Source: Axinella damicornis
Lineage: Eukaryota > Porifera > Demospongiae > Axinellida > Axinellidae
Length of the DNA: 64,000 nt
Assembly (NCBI GenBank): GCA_963931865.1
Contig: OZ007516.1
Span: 10,736,785-10,800,784 of the forward strand
Direction: 5' to 3'
A program made the position numbers and the translations under genes. Positions 32,220-45,300 of the stretch are shown in pieces. How positions within the stretch are numbered: the first letter of the stretch is position 1; each line of letters opens with the position of its first letter. The notes beneath the pieces were generated by a model. It saw only the letters and a list, made by a program, of their open reading frames with translations. It ran no database searches and had not been told where the DNA came from.

Positions 32220-35200
32220 CATGCATCAACATCACCATATAGCATCTGACACTTAACATCTGCATGCATTCACAGTAGGTCCATTGTATACCTCTTTAGA
32301 ACTGTCCTGGTCTCTGCAACGTTGAGATGTGACATAGGGCTGTGCCTGGGAAGCAATGTGACGGATCAGCCTCACACAGGAGGAATAGAGGGCAGACCCC
32401 AAGTCCTCCGCTGAGGGCCTGGGAAGCACACTGAGGGTACCTACAGAGACACAGCGACAAAATTAATGACTGTTTTGTTGCATGACTGCTTATTACAGCT
32501 TGCATGTCAGACATTGAAGAGGAGCAACTCCAAGTAACTCAATACTTTGAAGTAATTATCTATGGTATGAGGAAGTTCCTGGACCTATTATGACGCAATC
32601 TGTCCCCAAAGGTGTTAAGATGACTGCACACCATGTGAATGATCATACAGTAGAACCCCACATAATGGACACCCCAAAATTGAGGACATTCAAGACACCT
32701 GACCACGTATCATTCGCCCCCTGACATGATACCTTCCTAATTACCAGGACACATTTTAGCCTAGGAACCAAAGGTGATCGTTACGGTTTCCACTGTACAT
32801 GACAAGTACTACTAATGACTTCTCATGATTGGCTGTAACTAGTTGATGAGATACTTGCTATGACAACAACTATTGAACAGTTAGTGTGTATGTGTGTGTG
32901 TGTGTGTGCAGGGATTATGATCATGACATACCAGCGCTCTTTGCTTCAGTGGCCAGGTCTGGAAGTTTTGCTACCAGAGACGTCAACATATGCGTCATCT
33001 TGAGTATTCCCTCAAAATGTTCACAAACCTCCTGGAGAACGAAATGGTCACACCACCATAATGTCATGGCTCTGAGTGACAACGTTCAGACTCCAGACAT
33101 TGTGTTGCAGACATAATCTCAGTTGTCAAGTATGTGCATTTCATCCTAGGGTATCCCCCCCCCCTCCCCTCCCCTTAGGGCCAGTTACTTCACGCGGCAC
33201 ATTGGGTATGAATCATCTGGTTGGGAAATAAGATAAACAAGGGTGTATCATTTTGCAGTTCCTGGGGAAATATGGACCTTCTGCCAACTTCTATGATGCA
33301 ACAACATCTTATTCAACCAATGCGATTGCAGATGTAAAACAGACAACTATATACGTGTACAATACATGTACATACGTACCTGTCTACTTGAGTGGCTCAC
33401 ATATCCCTCAAACTGCCCCAGGCATATGGTTACATATGAAAGCACAGCTCCCACAGCGAGCTTGAGGAGGGAGGGCAAAGGGGCTTCATACTCAAACTGA
33501 TCATCAGAGTTCTCCTGTACTGTGTGACAGTTGCACTGTGGGTGGTCGCACCCTGCTGCGAGTGCCTCGACTGTGAGGTAGGGGGCCGCTTCCAGGATCA
33601 AGCACATGCTCTCCTTCAGCTTCTCTTTCACCTTCACAGTGTAAGAAGGTTGTACATCCACTCTTGCAAAATATATTGTATATGCATGCAGCCTTGAAAC
33701 TGGTAGAACAGACTTGGAAGGGTGAAAACACGCTAGACCGATCCACTCCACGTAGAACAGTATTACCTCATGCACAAGGTAGTACAGAAAGGTTCATTTC
33801 CAAGAATCAACATTCTACCGTCTAAACAGGTGCTTTGGGGTAAGAACTTTTCTAGGATTAAATTGGGGGGGGGGGGGGGGGGGGGGGGGGAACTATAATG
33901 AAAGCTAATATGCAATTAGAATGTCCTCTCCTTCCTCCACACAGATACATATGCATCCACACCTGGCTTGTTCTGAAGCACTTGATTGAGACCAGGATGC
34001 CATTCATTTTGGCAGCTTCATCCATTGTAAGACGGACAAACCTCACCACAAGGGAGCACAGATAGCTCTGAGCCTTGGCCAGCATTCTCCCACACACGGG
34101 GAGACCTAGATCAGACCATGACCTGCACGGAGAGAGGGAGTGGATGGTGAAGGTCTGTCTTACGTAGCTGTGGCACCAATGGGCCATGTTAAGGTACTCG
34201 TGCAGGCAGGAAAATGAAATTCTAGGAAAAGGAAATTCAGGCAAGATGTGAAAGAAGGAAAGAAGTCAAACACAAGGCTGCCATTTATTCTAGCTACTGC
34301 ACAGTGAGAGGTACTGGTAGAGCACATATGCTACTATAGTAGTCAGTGCTTACTGAGCATTGGTGAGGATCACGGTTCCCCAGTGACGATGTTTCGCTTC
34401 AAAGTCTTCCCTGTGTATGTACAGTGAACAAGGATAAGGTAGTAATGGGTTTAGGCATTAGAAGGTAGAGAGACCGCCATACTTCACCTGATGCATTGGA
34501 GGTGGTGATGGAGGTTGGAGTAGTAGACTGGCCGCTCTCCACTGGTGACAGTGACATGCTCTATCTCTGAACAGAGCTGCATAGAAAAACGCATGAATTC
34601 AAGTGCTTGCACCCCACCATCAAACTACCTGAAGTAGAAGACTCGTTCCAGGCCGCTCATGCCTATAGTATGCAAGTGTGACGTGGAGCCTGGGAATGGG
34701 ACTACGTAGAAGCGCACAGAAGTATAGCTGTTCTGGCATACAATGTAGCACTGTCTTTCAAAATACTTACTGGCAATTCTATTCCAAATATACAGTACTA
34801 TCATGTACATGAGTCCATTGAAATGGATTGCGCCTGGGAACGAGGCTAATTGCTTGCGTACTGCAAGTGATGAAAGCTGGGTGTGGGGCAGGGAACAAGC
34901 TTGAGGCTACAACTGAGTTACCTGCACAAACTCATTCAATACTTCTATCTTTCGCTCCAGAGACTTGTAAAGAGGCAATGCATCCTGCGAGAAAGAAGTT
35001 TCACATGAATTACAGATGGTTTAGTGCGCTGATGCCTACGTACAGCTAGCCTTGTTCCCAGGCCGTCGGGCCTGGGAACAAGGCTAACGTACAGCATACA
35101 AACACCTCCTAGTCCCCAAACGATTTTCACTCCCTCTCTTAAGATTAGGGTTCTCAAACAACCAGGACTCCCCCTGAACTATCTCAACTGGAACAGGCTA

Positions 35201-38200
35201 AGCAACCTAAGGGCCACTGGTGTACATAATGCACATATTACACTACCCATGTGACACAGTGGAGCTTCCACCAGTTAACAAATTTTGGGAGGTATTTTGA
35301 TAAACCATTCTGGCATTATACTGCCCCCCTCCCACAGGCTACTTCAAGAATGTATACAGTTGTCACAACGACCTCAGAGCTATTCCAAAACTGCAACTAC
35401 AATAATAGTAGTCGCCTCCACTCTTGTTTTTGCCTCGTTCTCAGGCCACATGCTCGACATGTCCACTGACGTTCATATGGGAGCAAGAAGGGAATCAGCA
35501 CCCTCACTATCACATGTTATATAAACCGAGGTACGCAGTTACATAACATTTGAATGCAGTCCCCACCTCCAGCCTAGCCTGAATCTCTTTTCTCTTCTGC
35601 TCTGCCAGTGTCAGAAACCCCTCCAGTGGAATCTTGCGACTATGAGCCTGGATCTCCGCCCACTGACGCACCTGCAGACATCAACAGTCTGCAAATAACA
35701 CCACACTTATATGGTCTTTACATAGCCTCATTCCCAGGCTCCCCCCTGCGTGCAGGGGGGAGCCTGGGAACGAGGCTAGCCTTTACACCTGTGTCCCAAG
35801 TGTTCCACCTCACAGTAGTCACATGCAGAGGGGAGTCAGTTTGGAATGACATTATGAACTTTGCGACATGGAAAACATAATGCACCTACCATGCATGTGA
35901 CAGTATGATAATGCTACTGCACTTTCATTACCATGGAGATCGACGGTATAGTTTGCAAAATCGCCACAGACATTCAACCCATAACCGAGAGTATCAACTG
36001 TCACAGCAATTGCATCATTGTATTACTGCATGCAAGCAGCAGCATCCCCAAGCCTAGCCTCATTCCTAGGCCCATCTCGGGCAGGCTACCCCAAGCCATA
36101 CTGCAGGTGATGAAGATAACTATAGCCTGGGAAAAATTAATGTGCTCTGTGAAAAATCTGAACTAACCTTGATGTCTACTTTGCCTCTGACTACTTCACT
36201 GCACGTGACTCCTCCCTCTGTCCCGGTACTCTGCTCTCCTCCCGCCTTCCGCTTGATCCTGCTCCTCAGTCTGTACTGCATCTTCTGGAGGAGGTCCCTG
36301 GAGTGGTCCACAGCCTCACCTGCTGTCCCAACACTATCAACAGCAGGTAGCTTTGGGGTGGGTGGGGGGAGGGGGATGCCAGGGGTGGGGGGAGGAGCAG
36401 GGATGCCAGGGGTGGGTGGGGCGAGGGGGATGACAGAAGTGGAAGGGAGGGGTGGAACTGGGGGAGGAGGAGGAGGAGGAGGGACAAACGATCCACTGCC
36501 ATCTACGGAGGAGATACACATACATACATACACACATGAAATCTGCCATAGTTGTACAAGATAGATATAAGACTACACCAACTACTGGTCAAGCAGTTAC
36601 GTGCAGCCATGGCTACCCCACCTGTGGACTGCCAACTGATCCTCTCTGTCCCACGTTGTAACTCGGCACTGAGGAGTCCCCCCACTGGGTTCGGACTATT
36701 CACACTGTTCCCGTAGTAGTCCCTCAGAGCAGACCGGCGAATCTTCTTGTGTGAGACTAGCTTTGGAGGTGAGTCTGGGGAGCCATCCAGAATGGTGTTC
36801 AGGCCTTCACGTGTGGACTGGAACCTCCTTGCCGAGCTGATGAATGACTTGGTGCTGTACAAACCTGACTTTGTAACAGGGCCTCCTCTCTGAGGCAGAG
36901 CTGGGGAGTTCATTTGCAGGGTGTTTGAAAGGTCTTGTGCCAGGAGTGTTGTGGGGGATTTGAATTCTAGGGCAGAGGAGTTGGGGTTGACAGCTGTCTT
37001 GAAGACGGGGGATTCACTCGGTGAGAATTTAAACTCCTTGATTGGTTCTAGTGTGAGGGCTTCTCCAAGACCAGGAGGCCTGCAGGAGTACAAACGGAGG
37101 CTGTGATGAGTGAAAATTCATCATAGACATACACAGTGAGCAGTAATACTAACGCATTTACCCAGATTTGCCACCTGGTTTCGTGATCGTCCTAAAAGCA
37201 CCAAAGGACATTCTTCACTTTCCTTTCCCACTTAGTAGACTCCTGTGTCTCCGTCCTGAATCCTTTTCCTCTCCTCCATCCCTCTCAGAGCAGAGTCTGG
37301 GTACCTTCATTGCAGGAGCATCCATGGACACCTCAGATAATGGACGTTTCTGAGGAGAAAACCAAAGTGTTAGTAGTTGCAGTGGCAAGGGGTAATCATA
37401 TGCCATTCCTAGAAGTTTTCAAATTCTACAACACAGTCAATCAAACATACACTTTCAAAAAGACCTGCAACTCCCAGGGAAATATAAATACATGTGCAGC
37501 AACTGAGCATACACAGCAACACACCTTTGCCTTGGTGATCTGGGAGGGGGTGTCGACAGGGTCTGCCTCGGGTGGGTTGTCAGCAGCAATGAAGTCCACA
37601 GCGATCTTCATCCATGAGACCACACTGTCCCACATGGACCTGATCACAACAGAGGGCTGACCATCACCACCTGCCCCTGGCTCCTCACCTAGGATCAAGA
37701 GTACTTGAGATTGCACACATGCAAGGTTCCAACGAAGCAACAGTTCACATGCTAGCTACATCCAGGTTGGCCAGCTACATCTGGGTTGGCCAGCTACATC
37801 CGGTTGGCCAGCTACATCTGGGTTGGCCAGCTACATCCGGGTTGGCCAACTACATCCGGGTTGGCCAGCTACATCCGGGTTGGCCAGCTACATCCAGGTT
37901 GGCTAGCTACATCCAGGTTAGGGTTAGGGTCAAATTCACTTGAAGAGGTTATATATTGAGCTAGCCTTGTTCCCAGGCTAGTATTGAGCACACTGCTACT
38001 GTACGTACTGTGAACTGCTTTATTGGCAGATTTTATTACTCACCATCTTCCAGTTGACGTGAGACCTTCTCTGCTCTGAGCTGTTGTTGCCTGGTTACCT
38101 CTGCTCTGGGTTGCCGTCTGGTAACCTTTGGGGTCAGCTGCTTCTGAATTTCCAGCATCTCACTTGGCCGGAGCAGGTGGGGGAGTGTCTTTGGCATGCA

Positions 38201-38686
38201 CGGAGAGTGGGTAGCCGCCGCCTTGGGTGTTGAATCTGGAGACACATCTGAAAACTTCAGGCTTGTTTTGACGTCACTGAGGATTATGTGATGGTTCTCT
38301 TTCTCAAAATGCCCCTTAAACTCTGGAAATGGACTCTGAGGAAATGACAGCAAAATTTGGAGCTTGTGATGTACAACAGGCTGTACACCAATAAACCCTG
38401 GTCTGTACATGTGTACACATACACAAAGATTCAAGATAAGTATATCTATAGTGGAACCTGTCTAAATACAGAATCCTTGGGCCTCTAAAATGTGTTCTGA
38501 TTAGGTAGTTGTCCTGTAGGGTGTCCTTAAGGGGGCTTCCACTGTGTGCTATAATATAATATTATATAAACCAACCATTTTTAACTTGGTGGATCTTCTC
38601 ATCACTTCCTCCCTCCTTCTTTTCACATCTCCGGCTAGCTGCTCTTCAGCCAGGGGGGCTACAGAAGACCTTCTCCGCCTCAACAT
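31573..38686 (-). CDS. Unrecognised gene of about 16 exons, basic and Pro-rich N-half, helical C-half
   Basis: ATG at 38686 (MLRRRRSSVAP) starts a chain of exons with canonical borders: 38590-38686 (approximate), 38044-38335, 37525-37688, 37305-37349, 36622-37079, 36168-36502, 35567-35671, 34922-34984, 34488-34576, 34354-34410, 34164-34221, 33963-34132, 33380-33662, 32292-32440, 32063-32176 and 31573-31717 (stop TGA). The N-half is basic and Ser/Pro-rich with candidate Cdk sites (SPDSTPK, QLTPKV, SPSESPVFK), a possible nuclear signal KRPLSEVS...MKVPR, and a poly-Pro run ([11 protein letters not shown]). The C-half is helical: VRQWAEIQAHSRKIPLEGF, ALPLYKSLERKIEVLNEFVQ, YYSNLHHHLQCIREDFEAKH, LHEYLNMAHWCHSY, MDEAAKMNGILVSIKCF, LLKATLEQYQEQLHDHEGF. 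I do not recognise the family; a nuclear or cell-cycle role is only a guess from composition. Individual exon ends, especially the first and fourth, need transcript support. Confidence 0.65.
33865..33890. repeat. 26-base poly-G run
   Basis: A homopolymer in an intron of the gene at 31573-38686. Confidence 0.97.
35047..35086. mobile_element. 40-bp palindromic mini-element with perfect 9-bp target duplication
   Basis: TAGCCTTGTTCCCAGGCC and its exact complement are separated by four bases. ACGTACAGC occurs directly before (35038-35046) and directly after (35087-35095). It is the clearest miniature member of the TAGCCTCG family here, within an intron. Confidence 0.92.
35723..35778. mobile_element. 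56-bp palindromic mini-element with 9-bp target duplication
   Basis: TAGCCTCATTCCCAGGCT...AGCCTGGGAACGAGGCTA with a CCCCCCTG/CAGGGGGG stem. The flanks GTCTTTACA and GCCTTTACA agree at 8 of 9 positions. Confidence 0.88.
37745..37920. repeat. Minisatellite, about 21-bp unit GTTGGCCAGCTACATCYGG
   Basis: About eight copies in an intron, ending in GGTTAGGGTTAGGGT (a two-unit telomere-like run at about 37917-37933). Confidence 0.92.
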
Positions 38687-38689
38687 CTC

Positions 38690-39400
38690 ACTCTACTAGC
38701 CAGTAAAGGTGAACATATTACTATGGCTCAAGGAGCCCAAGATTTAAAAATTCGCGCCGCCACCCGAACTCTATTTAGAGCGCGCCTGTAGTTTCTATTT
38801 GAAGCGCACCTATAAACAAGGTTTAGGTGGGCGTATAGTGCGGTAGCACTGTACATGCAGAGGGAGCTCCGGAGGATGCCCGTTACGGTATGTTTCTTTC
38901 TACATTTGGGCTGATGTTGCATGTCACTCTTCATTGCTTGGATTGTTGGGTGCTAGGGAGGGCACATGCACACAGATGCATAGAGTCTACCAAATGTTTA
39001 AACACATGCACATGCCAAACTGGCACATTTTGGAAACTGTTTTGTACCCCATTTTCAATGTCAATTAAGCTAAAAGGCAGAAGCAGCACTCCTGTTCTGT
39101 AGGGAGACAGATGTGCCATTTCTGCCAAAATGGAACAACGAACCAAAATTAGCACTCCTGGTGAGCGACAGGACACCAAGGATACACAGTGAAGCCAAGG
39201 ATACACAGTGAAGCCAGCAAAGATCAAGCTTGTTTGCTACATGTACACTAGCTGCCACTTGTTGTAGAGGGCATCCTGCATACATAGCCTCGCTTTCAGT
39301 ATTTTGGATACTGTAAACAACCATAAACTGGAGGTGCATGTATGTACGTGTAGAACTGAGAATGAGGCTATATAATGCATGCAGTCATAGCAGACTAATA
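38690..39400. other. Upstream region of the unknown gene; repeat-derived
   Basis: No exon was recognised. An 80-bp piece near 39000-39105 (GGCAGAAGCAGCACTCCTG) is repeated in inverted form near 40073-40150, flanking the foldbacks listed next. Confidence 0.5.
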
Positions 39401-39404
39401 TGCT

Positions 39405-40010
39405 AGGTATCTTGGGCTAGGAATGAGATATGAAGCTGGGATTTGCACCATTGTGATCAGCATGAATGGAGCATTCCAACGGTATCTGTTTTGCTATAGG
39501 TTTAATTTTGACCCAAAATCATGAAAAACCATGGATTATAGCCTTTGGTAGAGTGCGATTTTTGGCAAAAAATGTGATCGAAACTAAAAATCATTTTTAG
39601 GATGTCAGCTGAAGGTTTTTTTCATGCTGATCACAATGGTGCAATCCCCAGCTTCATATCTCATTCACATACCTAGATACAATAACTTTCTGGATACACA
39701 GACTAGAAATTATAGACCAAACATTTGAGTATATACTATGCTTGTATCTTGGGCTCGGAATGAGATATGAGGCTGGGAGTCAGACCATTGTGATCAGCAT
39801 GAATGGAGCATTCCAATGATGTCCATTTTGCATTTTGACCCAAAATCATGAAAAAACCATGGATTATAGCCTTTGGTTGACTGCAATTTTGCGACGAAAA
39901 TGTGACCAAGATTAAAAATCATTTTAAGGACATCATTTGATAGCTCTTTTTATGTTGACCACAATGGCACAATCCCCAGTTTCATATCTCATTCACATAC
40001 CCATACCTAG
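39405..40010. mobile_element. Two diverged foldback elements in tandem
   Basis: Each copy (about 39412-39668 and 39747-40003) starts GGAATGAGATATGA, runs through CCATTGTGATCAGCATGAA and AAATCATGAAAAACCATGG, and ends with the complements CACAATGGTGCAATCCCCAG and CATATCTCATTC. Each copy is therefore itself an imperfect inverted repeat, and the two are head to tail. Confidence 0.75.
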
Positions 40011-40154
40011 TGCAACATTCTCTTCCATTTTTGTTCATTGGTCCACTTTGAAATGGCGCATCAGTCACCCTATAACAGGAGTGCTGTTTCTGCCAATTAA
40101 TGCATGTCAAAATGGTAGAAAATAATGTGCCAATTTTGGCACCAAAACACTCAG

Positions 40155-41373
40155 CTACAATAAGGACAGTCTACGAAAAGCGAATACTTGCTGATAATTA
40201 GAAAATGCGGTATATTCGCCATGACGTCATAGAAAAACAACGCTCGAGCGCAGTGGAGCGCTCGCACGTTTAACGCGCTCGAAGGACAAGAACGACGGAA
40301 AGAAGTGTTCGCTGTGGATCTTAAGCTGGCAGTAAGTGAAGCGTTGTGTGTTGGTCGATCGTGCGCACTGGACTCACGTAGCAGCTGTCTCTTAATATGC
40401 GGAATATATCCGGAAATAATAATCCGTATTGTTAACAATGGCTACGTATTGAGCGCTCAAGCCCAGGAAAGTGATCCGTTATGCTATACAGTTTGCGCGT
40501 CCTTAACTGGTCTGACCTACCCAGCCACAGTCTGCTCGGTCACCTCAGGTAGGATCTGTCTTGGAAATTTTGATACAACGCGGTAGACAGAAGATATTAG
40601 CTAGTTTATGGTCAAAACAAGCTTATTTTATTGCAACGGTTGTACAAAAGCTGTTATAAAATACCAAGCATTAACCAGTTAACATTTTCCAAGACTGAAC
40701 CATTTACACAGACAAACAAGCTGTTGAAAACAACTGTTAGACACCTATATCAATCTTCAAACTGTACAGCATAATGGCAAGAAAATAGGACCATCAAGAC
40801 AGCTTTTTGAATGTAAACAGGAAGTAACACCTCCATTCAGTGACGTCATAATCATATTTATTGTTTACTCCATTTCATGAGCTTTCCAATGGTACCAAGT
40901 TTCACTTGTTCCACTCCCACTTTCACCTTCAAATACCTGTGTAAGCAAAGCTGTGCAAATATCATGTCTGAAAAACATTTCCCCTGTCCTTATTATACTT
41001 GAGCAGGCTATGATGCAGCCTGTACTGGCTTTTAGCCCATTGCCCTTACCTTGTGCTTCATGTGACAATATGTACACTATGCAACTCACAGCGGAAACAG
41101 AAAGGTACCCAGACCTTCAAGGAGGTTCTACCAAAGTCGGGGTTTCTATACACAGAGGAAACTTCACAAATGGTACGTCTTAGTATTGGGCTTACATGCA
41201 TGTAAGCCTAATACCAATCATGTTTGTTGTTGTTTGTTGTTTGTTGTTTGTTTGTTTGTTTGTCAACATATGGTGTAGATCATAGGAGTGTATGTAGTCT
41301 ACTGAGCTAGACCGTGCAAAGTGGATCGACTGAAACATTGCTCCACCCACAATTTCTGGAGAAGCTTTATAGA
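40155..41373. other. No gene confirmed; CpG-rich patch and short frames
   Basis: 40210-40290 is CpG-rich (AACGCTCGAGCGCAGTGGAG) and may be a promoter. Frames at 40305-40586 (+) and 40865-41089 (-) look partly protein-like but have no recognised family. A perfect palindrome around GGCTTACATGCATGTAAGCC is at 41190, and a (TTTG/TTG)n tract at 41222-41262. Confidence 0.35.
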
Positions 41374-41408
41374 TAGCCTCATTCCCAGTCCACCTGTGAA
41401 CGAGGCTA
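41374..41408. mobile_element. 35-bp palindromic mini-element
   Basis: TAGCCTCATTCCCAG...GTGAACGAGGCTA. GCTTTATAG just upstream and GCTTGATAG just downstream agree at 8 of 9 positions, with one extra base on the left. Confidence 0.65.
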
Positions 41409-41949
41409 GCTTGATAGACTACTCAGAGTGCAATACACTGTGCACTTCCTTGTGTGTGAAGTGAGGCTACTGCCTTATGTTAGAATCATTGCCATTGCTT
41501 TCCTCTTGTAGGTATTGTGCAAACCGAAAATAATGCCCCTGAAATCAGTTACTTTAGAGAAGCTTGAGAGAATGCAGAGAGAGGTCAGTTCCAACTAAAA
41601 ATTGGAGGATGGTTTGCATTCTCTGTGTTTCAGTGTGCATGCAATCTTGATGCATCAATTTAGGCGCAAGAACTCTTGAAGCTTCAAGAATCAACAACCG
41701 ACTCAGAAAGTACTGAAGCTGCACAACAATGAGCACATAATGCATCCGCTTCCACAGGTGCAACTTCTGCATACATTGAATACCTGCATGATTTCTTACA
41801 TATATATGCGAGGAAAGGCTCTCAATAATAATCCTAGGGCCAAGACCCTTGCACCCTGGCAACCTCCCTCACTCTCACCCATGCAATACACTCAAAATCC
41901 TCCCTCACACTCTCGTCCCAGCCCGGCATCGATGATATTCAATTCCCCC

Positions 41950-42068
41950 CTCACTCTCCCACCCCTGGCATCACACTAGCTCAATTCTTCCGCACACTCT
42001 AGCCCCTGGCATCACACTAGCTCAATTCTTCCGCACACTCTAGCCCCTGGCATCACACTAGCTCAATT
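41950..42068. repeat. Three copies of a 41-bp unit
   Basis: Repeats of CCCCTGGCATCACACTAGCT, then CAATTCTTCCGCACACTCTAG. Confidence 0.9.
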
Positions 42069-42075
42069 CTTCCGC

Positions 42076-42084
42076 ATGTGTGCA

Positions 42085-42115
<31 letters not shown>

Positions 42116-42180
42116 GTGCGTGTGTGCGTGTGTGCATGTGTATGCGTGTGTGCACGTGTATGCGTGTGTGTTGTGTATGT
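42076..42180. repeat. (TG)n with CG interruptions
   Basis: TG-rich microsatellite immediately downstream of the last POLR1B exon found. Confidence 0.95.
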
Positions 42181-42348
42181 GTGTTTGTTCGCATGTGTGA
42201 TTTTGGGTGGAGAAGTAACGTATGTGACCAGATCTCTCTAGCCTTCCCCCTCCGTATTTGCATACTGCAAGCGATCAAAGACTGGAGGTGGGAATGGCCT
42301 GGGACTGTTCTGTACTGTAGCAACATCCGGAGGTTATCAGATACTCAC

Positions 42349-45300
42349 AAAGGATCGGTCTGAGCAGTTGAGCAGTCGATCTTGCAAAAGAAAGGAGCTG
42401 CCATGTGCTAGCAACGAGTCTCTCTCCATCTCACCAAACCGAATACCGCCTGCCCTCTTCCGCCCCTTCACAGGTTGATGTGTCAGTATATCAATAGGAC
42501 CAGTTGTGCGAACCTGTATGAACAAGCATACAGACGGAATAACAAAGCTGCTTGATTGTGAGTGTGTGTGGTCAGAGGTCATGTGTCTATTGAAAGAACA
42601 GGATTTACGCCTCAAATTTTTCAGTGTGTGTGTGCCCGTCTGTCTAGACAGGCTCATGCAAGCTGCTCACACCACAGAATATGGAGAGCCTGTACATTGT
42701 TTTATAAGCCCATACATGGGGGAAATGGACAGAAATGGCCAGTGAAGAGCCAAGAATTGTATAGTCAAGTTGCAAGTGCTGCCGCCCTGTGGATGACACC
42801 CACCAACACCTCCCCTTGTCTGGCCTTTCAGCTACCACACCCTCCACCACCTCCCCTTTCAGCTACCTCAGAAGGAAGTGACGTCAGTCTTGAAATGGGT
42901 ATTCACCATTACGTACATGTTAATACCTGGAATTTATCAGCCACCATGTGTCTCAACCGCTGGTAGTACACTACTCCAAAGAAGACATCAGCCTCGAACT
43001 CCCGGCCATCAATGCCGCTGTACAACCGCTCATTGCCAAAGTAGTTGTAGCCAGCTAGGATAAAGGGCATGTCAAGTATCCAACTTTATAACTATCAGTT
43101 TCAAAGTTCATTGTGTACTGCAGTACTGTTGTATATTTAGGGAGTTCTATATTTCAATCACCTTCCTATAATTAGAGCAGTGTTTGCATGTCTGAGTCAC
43201 TGTACAGTTTTCACTAATGATATCTACCTCTGACAAGAAGTTTGCCAAAGTAGTCCACAGCCGGGTTATCCTCTGAAAACGTGAAGGGGGTAGAGTCATG
43301 GCAGACCCCGTGCAGAGCAGCTGATTTTCCAGCCATGGTTTCGATCATCATGCCTAGTGACAGCATAGATACACTGCTGTATGAATCATCATGCCTAGTG
43401 ACAGCATAGGTACACTGCTGTATGAATCATCATGCCTAGTGACAGCATAGATACACCGCTGTATGAATCATCATGCCTAGTGACAGCATAGATACACTGC
43501 TGTATGAATCATCATGCCTAGTAACAGCATAGATACACTGCTGTATGAATCATCATACCTAGTGACAGCATAAATACACTGCTGTATGAATCATCATGCC
43601 TAGTGACAGCATAAATACACTGCTGTATAAATCATCATGCCTAGTGACAGCATAGATACACTGCTGTATGAATCAACAAGTTCATCGGTGAGCTAACAAG
43701 TTAATAGCTTCAGGATTGTTCCCCGCTTGGTAAATTATACAGTACCTACCAATTGTCATTCTTGAGGGGAATCCATGGGGATTGAAGATGATATCAGGTA
43801 CTAGCCCAGACTCCGTGAACGGCATGTTCTCCACTGGCCACTTTTGACTATGAGGGAGTCATAAACACATACACTGAAGTAGAATGGCCATTCTAAACCA
43901 TTTACTGAGAGATTACTAAAGATTACTAGAGATTTACTAATAATAGGCATGTGATATAGCAACTGAATGGGAAAGCACACACATGCAGACTCCTTTCTGT
44001 CCGTGACGACTTGCAAATTTGTCACCAATGATTGGATTTCTCTAGAACAGTATGAACAACAGCAAATGTATGTCAGGTTGTGTCGCAAGACATCTAATCT
44101 AGGATTCAGTGTGCACATACGTACGCAAATCCTGAACTTGATGAAAACTTTCTGCAGTGGTGTATCACCATTTTCACTACCAATCAGCTTAATCTGAAAA
44201 AAAACAACAGACAAGACAAAACAGCATAATGAAGCGATGGAGCCAACGACCAGCAGTTGTTAGCAACAGGCAAAGGTTTCAGTTCCTCCTTAGAAGTGCA
44301 TTGCCAATGCTGTGACGTGACTAAGATTACTAGAGATTACTAGAGATTACTGGGGATTACTAGAAATTACTAACAGATTACTAGAGGCAGAGATTACTGG
44401 GGATTACTAGAATTACTAACAGATTACTAGAGGTAGATCGAGATTACTAGAGATTCTGACCTGATCAACATAGGCTGGCTCCATGCTCCTGTACCTGACA
44501 ACTCGAGCCTTTCCAGAATCAAGGTTGATGTAGCTATACGGTAGGAACAGGTGAACTCTGTCAATGCACTACTAAACTGCACATGGTAAGGTGGTGCGGC
44601 GCAATAACAAGGAATGAGTCCCTGGAGACTGCAGTGGAGAGTGACGCATTGTTGGAGTGCAAGATTTGGAAATTTGACACAGAATTAGAAAGGACACTAG
44701 AGCGCCTATATCTTATAACCTAAGTGTATGTGACTTTTACATGAAGAGCTCCTTACCAGTAGAAAGGATCGCCCTCTTGGAGGTACGCTCCAACCGGAGG
44801 GAATCCATCAGGATCAAGCTTGTCCATCACTGCCTTGTCGTCAGGAAGGGTGCCTTGGAAACACACAAGGAAACAAGTACGCACACAATAAGGCACATTT
44901 GACTTTCAAGAGTTCGTCATTCGCAGCTCACCAAACTGCAGAGTAGCACTCCCTTGCTCACTGCTGATCTTTGTCAAGTCAATGAGCTGCGGTACCAATC
45001 ATAAAACTCATTCGATCAGGTGAGCATCCGGGTAACACTTACACTACCCTGCCGATGAAGCTAGCTTGTTCGAGAATAGCTTTACCTCACACTTGTAGAC
45101 ACTGGCATGAGCAAACCCTCTCTCGACAGCTGCCTTGTTCAGGATCATGGCATCCTCCATGTCATAGCCCTGCAGTACAGATGCCGCTATAACATGTCAT
45201 CATTTGTATGAACACACTATTTACAAGTTCTGCCAAAACTCAGGAGGTTACATCGTGATATCCACAATAATTATTGTTATTTAGGGATGGCTGTCATACT

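Noticed and set aside
37917..37934. Telomere-like TTAGGG pair
   Set aside because: Only two units at the end of a minisatellite; too short to mean an interstitial telomere.
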